A stretch of 38,266 nt of DNA from Xanthomonas nasturtii (GTDB lineage: Bacteria > Pseudomonadota > Gammaproteobacteria > Xanthomonadales > Xanthomonadaceae): positions 1-38,266 of the forward strand of contig NZ_LYMI01000036.1 of the NCBI RefSeq assembly GCF_001660815.1, read 5' to 3'. Under the pieces are notes generated by a model. That model saw nothing but the letters and a program-made list of their open reading frames with translations. It did no database searches and was not told the origin of the DNA. Both the position numbers and the translations under genes were made by a program. Of the stretch, positions 8,520-17,305 are shown one piece after another; positions within the stretch are counted from its first letter, which is position 1, and each line of letters begins with the position of its first letter.

Positions 8520-9143
8520 TCAGTGTGGCTGGCCCTGCTTGGCACGCAGCGCCTTGGCGTGTTCCAGATGCTCGGCAATGGTGTCGCGTGCGCGCTGCAG
8601 CTCCTTGCCCAGATCGCTGGAACCTGGCTCGCTGCTCAACTGGGTGTCGAGCAACGCCAGCGCTTGTTGGTGGCTGTCCACACTGGTCTGCAGGTACTGC
8701 GATTCGAACTGCTGCCCATGCAGGTTCTGCAGACGCGTGCGTGCAGCTTGCGCACCTGCGGCAGCGGCCTGACCGAGCGTGCCATTGCGGTCCGGCGCAA
8801 AACGGCTGAGGTCGGTCAGCGCCGCACTGTGTGCTTCGTCCATCTGGCGTGCGAAATCCAGCACCTCGCCTTCCACGCCTTTGACCACTGCCAGCTGCGC
8901 AAGCGTGCGCTCGTTTTCGTTGAACACCGCAAGCGCGCCCAGCGCCTGCTTGCGGTCGCGGGCATCGCCGATGCTGTCGCGCAACGGGTCGCCGTGCGGC
9001 GGCGTGGCACCGACGACCGCGGGTGCATTTTGCAACGGGCCCTGCTCGCCTTGTGGGTCGCTCGCCTGCCCCTGGCGGCGTTGCCAGGCCTTGTACGCCA
9101 CATAACCCACCGCACCGGCGGTCACCATCTTGAAAAGTCCCAT
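8520..9143 (-). CDS. DUF4142 domain-containing protein
   Basis: The 207-residue product starts with a short hydrophobic segment ([15 protein letters not shown], residues 6-20) that may anchor it in the membrane, then a helical DUF4142 domain from about residue 65 to 200 with [16 protein letters not shown] and [16 protein letters not shown]4142 proteins are four-helix, ferritin-like-sized bundles often found among stress genes; biochemical role unknown. The ATG at 9143 has GGAGACAG upstream. It is divergent from the alcohol dehydrogenase, sharing a 269-base intergenic region. Confidence 0.85.
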   Translation of the reverse strand: MGLFKMVTAGAVGYVAYKAWQRRQGQASDPQGEQGPLQNAPAVVGATPPHGDPLRDSIGDARDRKQALGALAVFNENERTLAQLAVVKGVEGEVLDFARQMDEAHSAALTDLSRFAPDRNGTLGQAAAAGAQAARTRLQNLHGQQFESQYLQTSVDSHQQALALLDTQLSSEPGSSDLGKELQRARDTIAEHLEHAKALRAKQGQPH

Positions 9144-9412
9144 TGCTGTCTCCTGTCTGGTCGCGCTTGCCTGATTGCGCAGCGCTCATTGGTTGTCGGG
9201 GTCGCTGGCGCATGCAAACGATGCTGCATGCGTTCCAGTGCGTTGAAGGAGCCTGCGAGCGTGCGGGTTATCCAGACGTGACTTGCGCATCAACGCCGCG
9301 TCGGCGGTCGAGGGTGTCCACACCATGCCCACGCGCCGTGCTGACAGGCTTAACGCAGGTGCACGAACACTGCACGGCGTTACCACGTCCTACCGTCCCC
9401 CAGGAGACAGCC
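9144..9412. other. Divergent intergenic region between DUF4142 and the alcohol dehydrogenase
   Basis: These 269 bases separate two outward-facing genes and should contain both promoters. I recognised no clear operator, small gene or RNA structure, apart from the two ribosome sites at its ends. Confidence 0.5.
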
Positions 9413-10576
9413 ATGCTTGCCCTCAACTACCACGGCTCACGCGATGTGCGCGTCGAAACCGTGCCCGATCCGGTATTGGTCGAACGCGACGACCTGATCC
9501 TGCGCGTCACCGCTACCGCCATCTGCGGCTCGGATCTGCATCTGTACCGCGGCAAGATTCCCGACCTGCACCCCGGCGACATCCTCGGCCACGAGTTCAT
9601 GGGCATCGTCGAAGACGTGGGCCCGGATGTCACCGCGGTCAAACCGGGCGACCGCGTGGTGATTCCGTTCGTGGTCGCCTGCGGCCGCTGCTTCCATTGC
9701 GTGCTGCAGGAATACTCGGCCTGCGAAACCACCAATACCGGCAAGGGCGCCGCGCTCAACCACAAGGACATGCGCCCGCCGGCGGCGCTGTTCGGCTTCA
9801 GCCATCTATATGGCGGCTTGTCCGGCGGCCAGGCCGAATATGTGCGCGTTCCCAAGGCCAACGTCGGCCCGCTGGTGGTGCCGGACGCCTTGCACGATGA
9901 GCAGGTGCTGTTCCTGTCCGACATCCTGCCGACCGGATATCAGGCAGTGATCGACGCAGGCGTCAAACAGGGCTCCACCGTTGCGATATTCGGTGCCGGC
10001 CCGGTCGGCCTGATGGCTGCGGCGTGCTGCCGCATGCTGGGCGCCGAACGTATCTTCATGGTCGACCGGCATGCATACCGGCTCGACTTTGCGTCCAGGG
10101 CCTATGGCGTGATTCCGATCAATTTCGACGAGATCGACGACCCGGCCGATGTCATCGTTTCGCAGACCGATGGCCGTGGTGTGGATGCCAGCATCGAAGC
10201 GGTCGGCTTCGAGGCCGAAGGCAGCGCCGTCGAGACCGCACTGACCAGTTTGAAGCTGGAAGGCAGCAGCGGCGTGGCAATTCGGCAGTGCATTGCGGCA
10301 ACCCGGCGCTGCGGTGTGGTGAGCGTGCCGGGCGTGTATGCCGGCTTCATCCACGCCTTCATGTTTGGGGATGCATTCGACAAGGGCCTGAGCTTCAAGA
10401 TGGGCCAGACGCATGTGCAAAAACATATGCCGCAGCTGCTGGAACGTATCGGCAATGGCGACCTCAAGCCGAGCTCGATCATTTCGCATCGCATGCCCCT
10501 GGCCGAGGCAGCGCGTGGCTACGAGCTGTTCGACAAGAAGCTGGAGGATTGCCGCAAGGTGGTGCTCACGCCGTAA
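9413..10576 (+). CDS. Zinc-dependent alcohol dehydrogenase (formaldehyde/threonine dehydrogenase-like MDR)
   Basis: The 387-residue medium-chain dehydrogenase keeps the catalytic zinc ligands in AICGSDLH (C38) and GHEFMG (H60/E61). It also has the four-cysteine structural zinc loop C90, C93, C96 and C104. The NAD-binding motif is GAGPVG within [15 protein letters not shown], and [12 protein letters not shown] provides the dinucleotide-ribose site. The long insert with [14 protein letters not shown] resembles glutathione-independent formaldehyde dehydrogenase relatives, suggesting aldehyde or alcohol detoxification; the substrate is not certain. ATG 9413 is preceded by CAGGAGACAG. A terminator hairpin follows. 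Confidence 0.9.
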   Translation: MLALNYHGSRDVRVETVPDPVLVERDDLILRVTATAICGSDLHLYRGKIPDLHPGDILGHEFMGIVEDVGPDVTAVKPGDRVVIPFVVACGRCFHCVLQEYSACETTNTGKGAALNHKDMRPPAALFGFSHLYGGLSGGQAEYVRVPKANVGPLVVPDALHDEQVLFLSDILPTGYQAVIDAGVKQGSTVAIFGAGPVGLMAAACCRMLGAERIFMVDRHAYRLDFASRAYGVIPINFDEIDDPADVIVSQTDGRGVDASIEAVGFEAEGSAVETALTSLKLEGSSGVAIRQCIAATRRCGVVSVPGVYAGFIHAFMFGDAFDKGLSFKMGQTHVQKHMPQLLERIGNGDLKPSSIISHRMPLAEAARGYELFDKKLEDCRKVVLTP

Positions 10577-10595
10577 GCGTGGATGTTGCATACGA

Positions 10596-10631
10596 CAGCG
10601 GCGCAGTCATCGACCGCGCCGCTGCCGTTTT
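10596..10631 (+). terminator. Rho-independent terminator after the alcohol dehydrogenase
   Basis: CAGCGGCGC (10596-10604) pairs perfectly with GCGCCGCTG (10616-10624), followed by CCGTTTT. It lies 20 bases past the stop codon. Confidence 0.6.
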
Positions 10632-10660
10632 GCTGCCGCATGGCCGCAACTGAAGACGAT

Positions 10661-11207
<547 letters not shown>

Positions 11208-11558
11208 ATGGGCGGCCGGAGTCCGGTGTCGCCTTCACTCTATCTGGCCTTTTCCATCAAGAATCTCTGCGAACGCTGCGACGCCGTCTGTTGCCGGCTC
11301 ACCGTCATGGTCGATCCATCCGACCGCATCCCACACCATCTCACCAGCGTCACGCCTCAGGGCTGGCACGTGATGGCGCGCGACGAGGAAGGCTGGTGCG
11401 TGGCCATCGATGCTGCGCGCATGTGTTGCTCGATCTACGAAACGCGGCCGGCGATCTGCCGCCGTTTCGTCATGTCCGGCCCGTATTGCCGCGACGTGCG
11501 TGCCACCTACGACGACCAACGCCGCCGGGGCATTCCCTTGACGCTTTACAACGCATGA
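11208..11558 (+). CDS. YkgJ family cysteine cluster protein
   Basis: The 116-residue protein carries the cysteine pattern of the YkgJ/CxxCxxCC family: C21, C24, C28 and C29 (CERCDAVCC), then C64, C73, C74, C84 and C94 (CCSIYETRPAIC). The family is thought to bind zinc or an iron-sulfur cluster; the reaction is unknown. The ATG at 11208 is the first in frame; a GTG at residue 7 (VSPSLYLAF) would also fit. Its stop lies nine bases before the next small gene, so the two are probably co-transcribed. Confidence 0.85.
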   Translation: MGGRSPVSPSLYLAFSIKNLCERCDAVCCRLTVMVDPSDRIPHHLTSVTPQGWHVMARDEEGWCVAIDAARMCCSIYETRPAICRRFVMSGPYCRDVRATYDDQRRRGIPLTLYNA

Positions 11559-11567
11559 GGATTCGCG

Positions 11568-11789
11568 ATGAATAATTCCCGCCGCCAGTCGATGACCGTC
11601 AGCAATCAGCCGGGCAAGCCGCGTCTGTCCGAGCAGCGTTTGGCCGCCGATCTGGAAGCGTTTCAGCAATCCGGTGGCGCGATCGAGCGCCTGGGCGATA
11701 CGCCGCTGCGTCGTGAAAAGAAGCGCGGTGCGCCGGAATCTGCACCAGCAGCCGCGGCCAAGCCGGCCGTCGAAGCCGACGCCGACTAA
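11568..11789 (+). CDS. Conserved small hypothetical protein
   Basis: This 73-residue basic protein is soluble, with a short helical centre (LSEQRLAADLEAFQQSGGAI) and an alanine-rich tail. It follows the cysteine-cluster gene by nine bases, with GAGG before its ATG, so it is probably the second gene of a two-gene unit. I do not recognise a family with known function. Tail composition suggests disorder from about residue 50 onward. Confidence 0.7.
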   Translation: MNNSRRQSMTVSNQPGKPRLSEQRLAADLEAFQQSGGAIERLGDTPLRREKKRGAPESAPAAAAKPAVEADAD

Positions 11790-11835
11790 CACGGCAGACA
11801 CGTAGCGCGCCTACCTGGCGGTGAGTGCCTGGCAG

Positions 11836-12048
11836 TTACAGCAGCTGCGCGCGCTTGGTTGCGCCAAGGCCCTGCGCCAGCGAGGCCATCTCGTTGGCCA
11901 GGGCGATCACGTTGCCGCCCGCCTGTGCCGCAATGCCCATGATGCGTTGATACGCGTCCCAGAAGTCCGGCCCACTGCCATAGGCATCGTGGAACCCTTG
12001 CAGCTCCAAGACCAGCAGATCGGACACTTGTATGTCGGAGCGGTCCAT
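11836..12048 (-). CDS. Hypothetical 70-residue protein
   Basis: Starting at the ATG at 12048, with CGAGGTAAC upstream, the product is MDRSDIQVSDLLVLELQGF followed by a glycine/alanine-rich helical region ending GLGATKRAQLL. A longer start at 12099 is open but has a poorer ribosome site. No signal peptide or membrane helix is clear, and I know no family for it. It converges on the 73-residue gene with 46 bases between stops. Confidence 0.6.
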   Translation of the reverse strand: MDRSDIQVSDLLVLELQGFHDAYGSGPDFWDAYQRIMGIAAQAGGNVIALANEMASLAQGLGATKRAQLL

Positions 12049-12514
12049 TGTGTTACCTCGTTGGGGGATTTCCCCGGCCCGCAGCTTATACCCGTTCACT
12101 TTACAAAACCGGGTCAGCCGGACGACCGGCCATCTGAACCTGAATTGGTTAAACAGTCACCCTAAGTGATTGTTGCGAATGGAGTTAGATGCCCCATCGT
12201 CTACCGCGCGCTTCGGTCGGCGCCGCAGGCGGCCACCTGTCCACCGCCTGCGCCCTCCGATATCCGATGGCGCACCTTCTGCTGTCAGCCACTGCGGCTT
12301 GCACGCCACGCGCCGAATGCCGTCGAAGTCGTTGCTGCCACGCCCCTGCACCTCCGCCACCCCTTGCGACCCCGGCCCCGCCCCAGGCGCCTAGGCGCGC
12401 CAGCGGCCGGCTGAATGCCGCCGCATCCGGGCCCGCCGGCGCGCCGGCAGCGCGCGTGCAACCCGCGGACCTGCGCGCATTCCCGTGTAAAATGCGCGGT
12501 CTTTGACCGGAAGA
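12049..12514. other. Intergenic region ahead of the DUF3348-DUF802 operon
   Basis: In these 466 bases I see no credible gene; open frames on both strands are arginine- and proline-rich chance frames. The promoter of the motor-like operon should be here. TAAAAT at 12488-12493 is a possible -10 box, without a recognisable -35. Confidence 0.45.
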
Positions 12515-13252
12515 ATGGCGAAAGTTTCTCCACGGGCGCCCTTGTCGGGCCCGGCGTTCATTCGCCTGCTTGCTCGCCTCAGCGACGCCCACATCGCCCA
12601 GTCCAACCACGCACTCGCCGACCGGCTGAGCCAGTGGATCGACTGGACGCGGGCGGTGGCCCTGTCCAAGGCGCTGGACGGCAAGCTGCCCGACACCGAC
12701 GAGCTGCCCGAACCGCGTCCGCTCGATGCCGACGCCTGCACGCGCGTGCGCACCGGCCTGGCCACCAGCAGCGTGGCCGAGTTGGACGCATTGGTCGTGC
12801 GCGTACGTGCCGAAGCACGCAGCGCCGCGCTTGCCGATGCGGCGGTTGCGGTGCCCGACTACGCGCCGTTCCGCCAGCATTACCTGGCCATGCAACGCGC
12901 CATGCGCACCGCTACCGGCGATTTGCGCGGGCGCCTGCGCGATCTGCTCGCGCTGGTCTCCGCCGACATGGCGCGGCTGGCCGAAGTGGACGCGGTGATG
13001 GAGCTCACCCTGAGCCCGCGCGAGCAGAGCTTGTTGAACACCGTGCCGGGCCTGCTCGGCGCGCACTTCGAACGCCTGCGCATTGCCGCGCAGGCGCACA
13101 ACCCGCCAGCCGATGACGATGCCGCCCCACGTGCGCTACCCGATGGCTGGCTGGATGTCTTTCGCAAAGACATGCAGAGCGTGTTGCTCGCCGAACTGGA
13201 TGTTCGTTTTCACCCGATCGAAGGCCTGCTTGCAGCGCTTCGTACCCGCTAA
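12515..13252 (+). CDS. DUF3348 family protein, first gene of a ZorAB-like motor operon
   Basis: This 245-residue protein is soluble and mostly helical, with no signal peptide or membrane helix. The central region (residues about 85-200) carries DYAPFRQHYLAMQRAM and the end carries DMQSVLLAELDVRF and PIEGLLAAL, which I recall as DUF3348. Function is unknown. It precedes the DUF802 gene by ten bases and is almost certainly in the same transcript. The likely start is ATG 12515, with GGAAG close by; a TTG at 12503 is possible. I infer a cytosolic partner or regulator of the membrane motor encoded downstream. Confidence 0.82.
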   Translation: MAKVSPRAPLSGPAFIRLLARLSDAHIAQSNHALADRLSQWIDWTRAVALSKALDGKLPDTDELPEPRPLDADACTRVRTGLATSSVAELDALVVRVRAEARSAALADAAVAVPDYAPFRQHYLAMQRAMRTATGDLRGRLRDLLALVSADMARLAEVDAVMELTLSPREQSLLNTVPGLLGAHFERLRIAAQAHNPPADDDAAPRALPDGWLDVFRKDMQSVLLAELDVRFHPIEGLLAALRTR

Positions 13253-13262
13253 CTGGGACGTC

Positions 13263-15920
13263 ATGTTCAGAACTCTCGTACACGTGTGTGTGTTTCTCGT
13301 CGGCCTGTTGGCAGTTTGCTGGGTCGGCATCGGTTATCTCGGCTCCAACCCGCTCGGCGCCTGCGTCGCTGCGGTGATCGGCGCCTGCTATGTGGCCGGC
13401 GCGCTGGAGCTGTACCGCTACCGCCAGGCCACTGCGACGCTGCAGGCGGCCGTCGACGGGCTGACCACCGCACCGTCGGCACTGAGCGAATGGCTGCAAG
13501 CGGTGCATCCGAGCCTGCGCAATGCGGTGCGCCTGCGCATCAAGGGCGAGCGTGTGGCCCTGCCGGCGCCGGCGCTGACGCCGTACCTGGTCGGCTTGCT
13601 GGTGCTGCTCGGCATGCTGGGCACCTTGCTCGGCATGATGGCCACGCTCCAGGGCACCGGCTTTGCGCTGCAGAGCGCCACCGACCTGCAGGCCATTCGT
13701 GGCTCGCTCGCCGCACCGGTGGAAGGCCTGGCATTTGCGTTCGGCACCTCGATTGCCGGCGTGGCGACATCGGCCATGCTGGGGCTGTTGTCGGCGCTGT
13801 GCCGGCGCGAGCGCCTGCAGGCGGTGCAGCGGCTGGACCTGAAGATCGCCGCCGAACTGCACCCGCATTCGGATGCGCATCAACGTGGCGAAGCATTCAA
13901 GCTGCAGCAACAACAAAGCGCCTTGATGCCGGCCTTGATCGACCGGTTGCAGGCGCTGATGCACAACATCGAACAGCACAGCATTGCCGCCGACCAACGC
14001 CTGGCCGCACAGCAGGCCGACTTCCATGCCAAGAGCGAAGCGGCCTATGCGCGGCTTGCCACGGCAATGGAACAATCGCTGCAGGCCGGTGTCGCCGAAA
14101 GCGCGCGCGCGGTCGGTGCAGCGTTGCAGCCGGCGATGGAAGCCACCATGGCCAGCATCGCGCGCGATACCGCCGCATTGCAGGCGCGCGTGACCCAGGC
14201 CGTGCAGCAACAGCTGGACGGCATCAGCCACGGCTTCCAGACCAGCGCCAGCGCAGCCGCCGAACACTGGAACACCGCGCTGGCCGCGCAGGAACGTGCG
14301 CAACACACGCACAACGCGCAGTTGCAGACCACGCTGGACACCATCGCCCAGCACAGCGTTGCCGTGCAGGAAGGCGTGCGCAGCGCGGTGCAGCAGCAGT
14401 TGCACGGGCTCAGTGACAGCATCGAGCAGAGCGCACGCACCGCGGCCGAACACTGGCAGATGGCGTTGGCCGCGCAGGAACGTACGCAGCACGCGCTGAC
14501 CCAGCAGTTGCAGGGCACGCTGGAGCAGATCGACCAGCGCAGCGTTGCCGTGCAGGACAGCGTCAGCCAGGCCGTGCAGCAGCAGTTGAGCGCACTCAGC
14601 GACGGCTTTGCCCGCAGTACTGCCGCCAACGCCGACACCTGGGCGGCCGTGCTCGCCGAACAGCAACGCGCCAGCGCAGCGCTCGGCACGCAGTTGCACG
14701 CCACACTCGCACAATTGGCGCAGCAGACCAGCGCATTGCAGGAAGGCGTGCAGCAGGCCGTGCAGCAGCAGCTCGATGGGCTGAGCAGCGGCTTCGAAAC
14801 CAGCACTGCCACGGCGGCTGCCACATGGACGGCCGCCGTGTCCGAGCAGCAGCGCGCCAATCACGCGCTCATCCAGGAGCTGCAAGGCACGCTGACGCAC
14901 TTCGCCAGCACCTTCGAGGCACGCGCTGCCGCGTTGGTGGATGCGGTCTCCCAACGCATGGCCCAATCCAGCAGCGACGCCGCCAGCGCGTGGAACGATG
15001 CACTCGCCCAGCAACACCAGGCCAGCGCCACGTTGTCCAGCCAGCACCACAGTGCACTCGCCGCGGCCACCGCCAGTTTCGACGCGCATGCGGCGGCCCT
15101 GGTCGGCACCTTGCAGCAATCGCATCGCGATCTGCAGGCGGCACTGGAAGCGCGCGACACCCAGCGCCTGGCGCTGTGGAGCGAGCGTTTTGGCGCGATG
15201 GGCACAGCCTTGACCACGCAGTGGGAACGCACCGGCGAGCGCGTCGCCCAGCAACAGCAGGCCATCTGCGACACCCTGGCCAGCACCGCCAGCGAGCTCT
15301 CCACGCAGGCGCAGGCGCAGGCCAGCGCCACCATCGCCGAGGTGTCGCGCCTGATGCAGATCGCCTCCGAAGCGCCCAAGGCCGCGGCCGACGTGGTGGC
15401 CGAGCTGCGCCAGAACCTGTCCGACAGCATGGTGCGCGACACCGCCATGCTGGAAGAACGCAGCAAGCTGCTCGCCACCCTGGACACCTTGCTCAACGCG
15501 GTCAATCACGCCTCCACCGAACAACGCGCGGCGGTGGATGCCTTGGTCACCACCTCGGCCGACCTGCTGCAGCGCGTGGGCAGCCAGCTCACCGAACAGA
15601 TCGGCAGCGAAACCGGCAAGCTCGGCGCGGTCGCCGCGCATGTCAGCGGCAGCGCAGTGGAAGTGGCCAGCCTGGGCGAAGCCTTCGGCATGGCGGTGCA
15701 GTTGTTCAGCGGCACCACCAGCGCGCTCAACGAGCGCCTGCAGCACGTGGCCACGGCACTGGATGCATCGCTGGCCCGCAGCGACGACCAGCTTGCCTAC
15801 TACGTGGCGCAGGCGCGCGAAGTGGTGGACCTCAGCATGCTCTCGCAGAAGCAGATCATCGAAGAACTGCGTCAGCTCGATCGCGGGCGTAGCACGGCCG
15901 GCGAAGCAGAGCCGGCATGA
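13263..15920 (+). CDS. DUF802 protein: MotA/ExbB/ZorA-like membrane domain with a long coiled-coil tail
   Basis: The 885-residue protein has four predicted membrane helices at about 5-27, 32-51, 107-129 and 155-179. Helices 3 and 4 carry GMLGTLLGM (117-125) and AFGTSIAGVATSA (159-171), matching the ExbB/TolQ/MotA ion-channel signature pattern (glycine-rich GLLGT-type turn, then a small-residue helix with Thr/Ser). About 700 residues of almost pure alanine/glutamine-rich coiled coil follow, predicted cytosolic, with four tandem 62-residue repeats at 314-561. This is the ZorA architecture; the Pfam name I recall is DUF802. The gene overlaps the next by ATGA. The start matches the hydrophobic N-terminus; upstream frame is unrelated. 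Confidence 0.88.
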   Translation: MFRTLVHVCVFLVGLLAVCWVGIGYLGSNPLGACVAAVIGACYVAGALELYRYRQATATLQAAVDGLTTAPSALSEWLQAVHPSLRNAVRLRIKGERVALPAPALTPYLVGLLVLLGMLGTLLGMMATLQGTGFALQSATDLQAIRGSLAAPVEGLAFAFGTSIAGVATSAMLGLLSALCRRERLQAVQRLDLKIAAELHPHSDAHQRGEAFKLQQQQSALMPALIDRLQALMHNIEQHSIAADQRLAAQQADFHAKSEAAYARLATAMEQSLQAGVAESARAVGAALQPAMEATMASIARDTAALQARVTQAVQQQLDGISHGFQTSASAAAEHWNTALAAQERAQHTHNAQLQTTLDTIAQHSVAVQEGVRSAVQQQLHGLSDSIEQSARTAAEHWQMALAAQERTQHALTQQLQGTLEQIDQRSVAVQDSVSQAVQQQLSALSDGFARSTAANADTWAAVLAEQQRASAALGTQLHATLAQLAQQTSALQEGVQQAVQQQLDGLSSGFETSTATAAATWTAAVSEQQRANHALIQELQGTLTHFASTFEARAAALVDAVSQRMAQSSSDAASAWNDALAQQHQASATLSSQHHSALAAATASFDAHAAALVGTLQQSHRDLQAALEARDTQRLALWSERFGAMGTALTTQWERTGERVAQQQQAICDTLASTASELSTQAQAQASATIAEVSRLMQIASEAPKAAADVVAELRQNLSDSMVRDTAMLEERSKLLATLDTLLNAVNHASTEQRAAVDALVTTSADLLQRVGSQLTEQIGSETGKLGAVAAHVSGSAVEVASLGEAFGMAVQLFSGTTSALNERLQHVATALDASLARSDDQLAYYVAQAREVVDLSMLSQKQIIEELRQLDRGRSTAGEAEPA
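14202..14945 (+). repeat. Four tandem 186-base (62-residue) repeats in the DUF802 gene
   Basis: Units begin at 14202, 14388, 14574 and 14760, each opening with codons for VQQQL and following the pattern GLSxGF...AAxxW...AQER...QLxxTL...SxAVQE. A fifth degenerate unit (VSQRMAQSSS...) continues after 14945. The repeats are similar but not identical at DNA level, so they are old, yet their exact period is kept, implying a structural constraint on tail length or register. Confidence 0.85.
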
Positions 15921-16591
15921 GCGACGAGATCGAAAGCGACGGCGACGCCGGCACCCCCATCTGGGCGGCATTCGGCGACCTGATGTCGGTGCTGCTGGGC
16001 GCATTCGTGCTGATCCTGGTCGGCGTGATCGGCGTGCAGTTGCAGCTCTCCAGCCGCCTGGAGCAGGAGGTCAAGCAGCGTCAGGCCGAAGCGCAACGCC
16101 GCCAGACGCTGGAGCAGGCACTGGCCGCACCGCTGGCGGCCGGCCGCGTGACCCTGGTCGATGGCCGTATCGGCATTCGCGGCAATGTGCTGTTTGCGTT
16201 CAACTCCGATGAACTGCAGCCGGAAGGACGCGAGGTCTTGAAGTCGCTCGCCGCGCCATTGGCGCAGTACCTGCGCGCGCGCGAAGAGATCCTGATGGTC
16301 AGCGGGTTCACCGACGACCGCCCGGTGCTGGGCGGCAACCGGCGCTACGCCGACAACTGGGAACTGTCCGCGCAACGCGCACTCACCGTGACGCGTGCAT
16401 TGATCGACGAAGGCGTGCCGGCGGCATCGGTATTCGCCGCTGCGTTCGGCTCGCAGCAACCGGTGGATTCCAACGCCGATGAAGCGCGGCGCGCCAAGAA
16501 CCGCCGCGTGGAGATTGCGCCCATCGCGCGTCCCTCCTCCGCGCGCGCAGCAGCATTGCCCAGGCCCGCAGCGGCCGCTGCACCGCGATGA
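15917..16591 (+). CDS. OmpA/MotB/ZorB-like stator protein
   Basis: The 224-residue protein has one N-terminal membrane helix (about 15-40) whose start reads IWAAFGDLMSVLLGAF, placing D21 where MotB and ZorB carry the ion-binding aspartate. A short linker coil leads to an OmpA-like peptidoglycan-binding domain: FAFNSDELQPEGREVL, GFTDDRPV, NWELSAQRALTVTRAL and NADEARRAKNRRVEI. The tail is alanine/proline-rich. It would anchor the DUF802 channel to the cell wall and complete a proton- or sodium-driven motor. ATGA overlaps at both ends show tight coupling to its neighbours. Confidence 0.9.
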   Translation: MSDEIESDGDAGTPIWAAFGDLMSVLLGAFVLILVGVIGVQLQLSSRLEQEVKQRQAEAQRRQTLEQALAAPLAAGRVTLVDGRIGIRGNVLFAFNSDELQPEGREVLKSLAAPLAQYLRAREEILMVSGFTDDRPVLGGNRRYADNWELSAQRALTVTRALIDEGVPAASVFAAAFGSQQPVDSNADEARRAKNRRVEIAPIARPSSARAAALPRPAAAAAPR

Positions 16592-17253
16592 GCACGCCGG
16601 CAATCCCCGCACGCGCCCAATTGGAGCGCTGGCGCAGCCAGGGCGACGATCGCCTGGATCCGGTGCGCTTCCATCTGATGCAATCGTTGGCCGCACGTGC
16701 CGACACCCAGGCCGATGCGGTGCGTGAGGTGCTGGAACACAAGCTCGGCGCGTTGATCGATGGCTATGCGAGCGCGCTCACGCAGGCAACCCGCCGCCAT
16801 GCCGGCAGCAATGCGGCAGCAGCCTTACCCCCAGGGTTGGCGCAGCCCAGCGCATTGGGCGCACTCGCCGCACAGATGGCCGGCCACGCAGCGTTGATGG
16901 AAGTGGACAGCCGCACCACCGCCAGCGCCGATGCCACCCTGTTTCCGGAGCTGCCGGCGCTGGACGATTTCCGTCGCACCTGGACCACCGTGCGCACCGC
17001 AAGCCAGGTGCGGCAGTCGCTGCAGGATGCGCCCAAGGATGCCGGCCCGCTGAATTCCAGCGTGCTGGTGCATCGCTGCATCACGCTGATGCGCGAGCGC
17101 TCGCCGGGGTATCTGCAGCACTTCCTGGGCTATGTCGATGCGTTGTCGTGGCTGGAGCAGCTGCACACCGGCGGTGCGTTGGCCAACGAAGAGGCTGTGC
17201 CGGCGGTGCCGGGCAAGAAGCGCAGCAAGAGCCCGCCGAAGCGGCGCAGCTAG
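16588..17253 (+). CDS. DUF2894 family protein, last gene of the motor-like operon
   Basis: The 221-residue soluble protein begins with a helical segment (ARAQLERWRSQGDDRLDPVR) and a coiled stretch, and in its second half has LDDFRRTWTTVRTASQVRQS, SVLVHRCITLMRE and SPGYLQHFLGYVDALSWLEQL, which I recall as DUF2894. The end is very basic (KKRSKSPPKRRS), as in nucleic-acid-binding tails, though that is only suggestive. Its start overlaps the OmpA-like gene by ATGA. Function unknown; by position a cytosolic partner or effector of the membrane motor. Confidence 0.82.
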   Translation: MSTPAIPARAQLERWRSQGDDRLDPVRFHLMQSLAARADTQADAVREVLEHKLGALIDGYASALTQATRRHAGSNAAAALPPGLAQPSALGALAAQMAGHAALMEVDSRTTASADATLFPELPALDDFRRTWTTVRTASQVRQSLQDAPKDAGPLNSSVLVHRCITLMRERSPGYLQHFLGYVDALSWLEQLHTGGALANEEAVPAVPGKKRSKSPPKRRS

Positions 17254-17305
17254 CGCGGCAGATCATGCACGTTGCTGACGGGCTTTCACTTGCAGTCCGG
17301 TGGCA

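Noticed and set aside
13005..16004. Open frame of 999 codons on the minus strand
   Set aside because: It is antisense to the DUF802 gene over nearly its full length and arises from GC-biased codon use; its product is low-complexity and resembles nothing.
12515..17253. Calling the operon a canonical Zorya system
   Set aside because: No ZorC, ZorD (helicase) or ZorE (HNH nuclease) is present; only the motor pair is architecturally similar.
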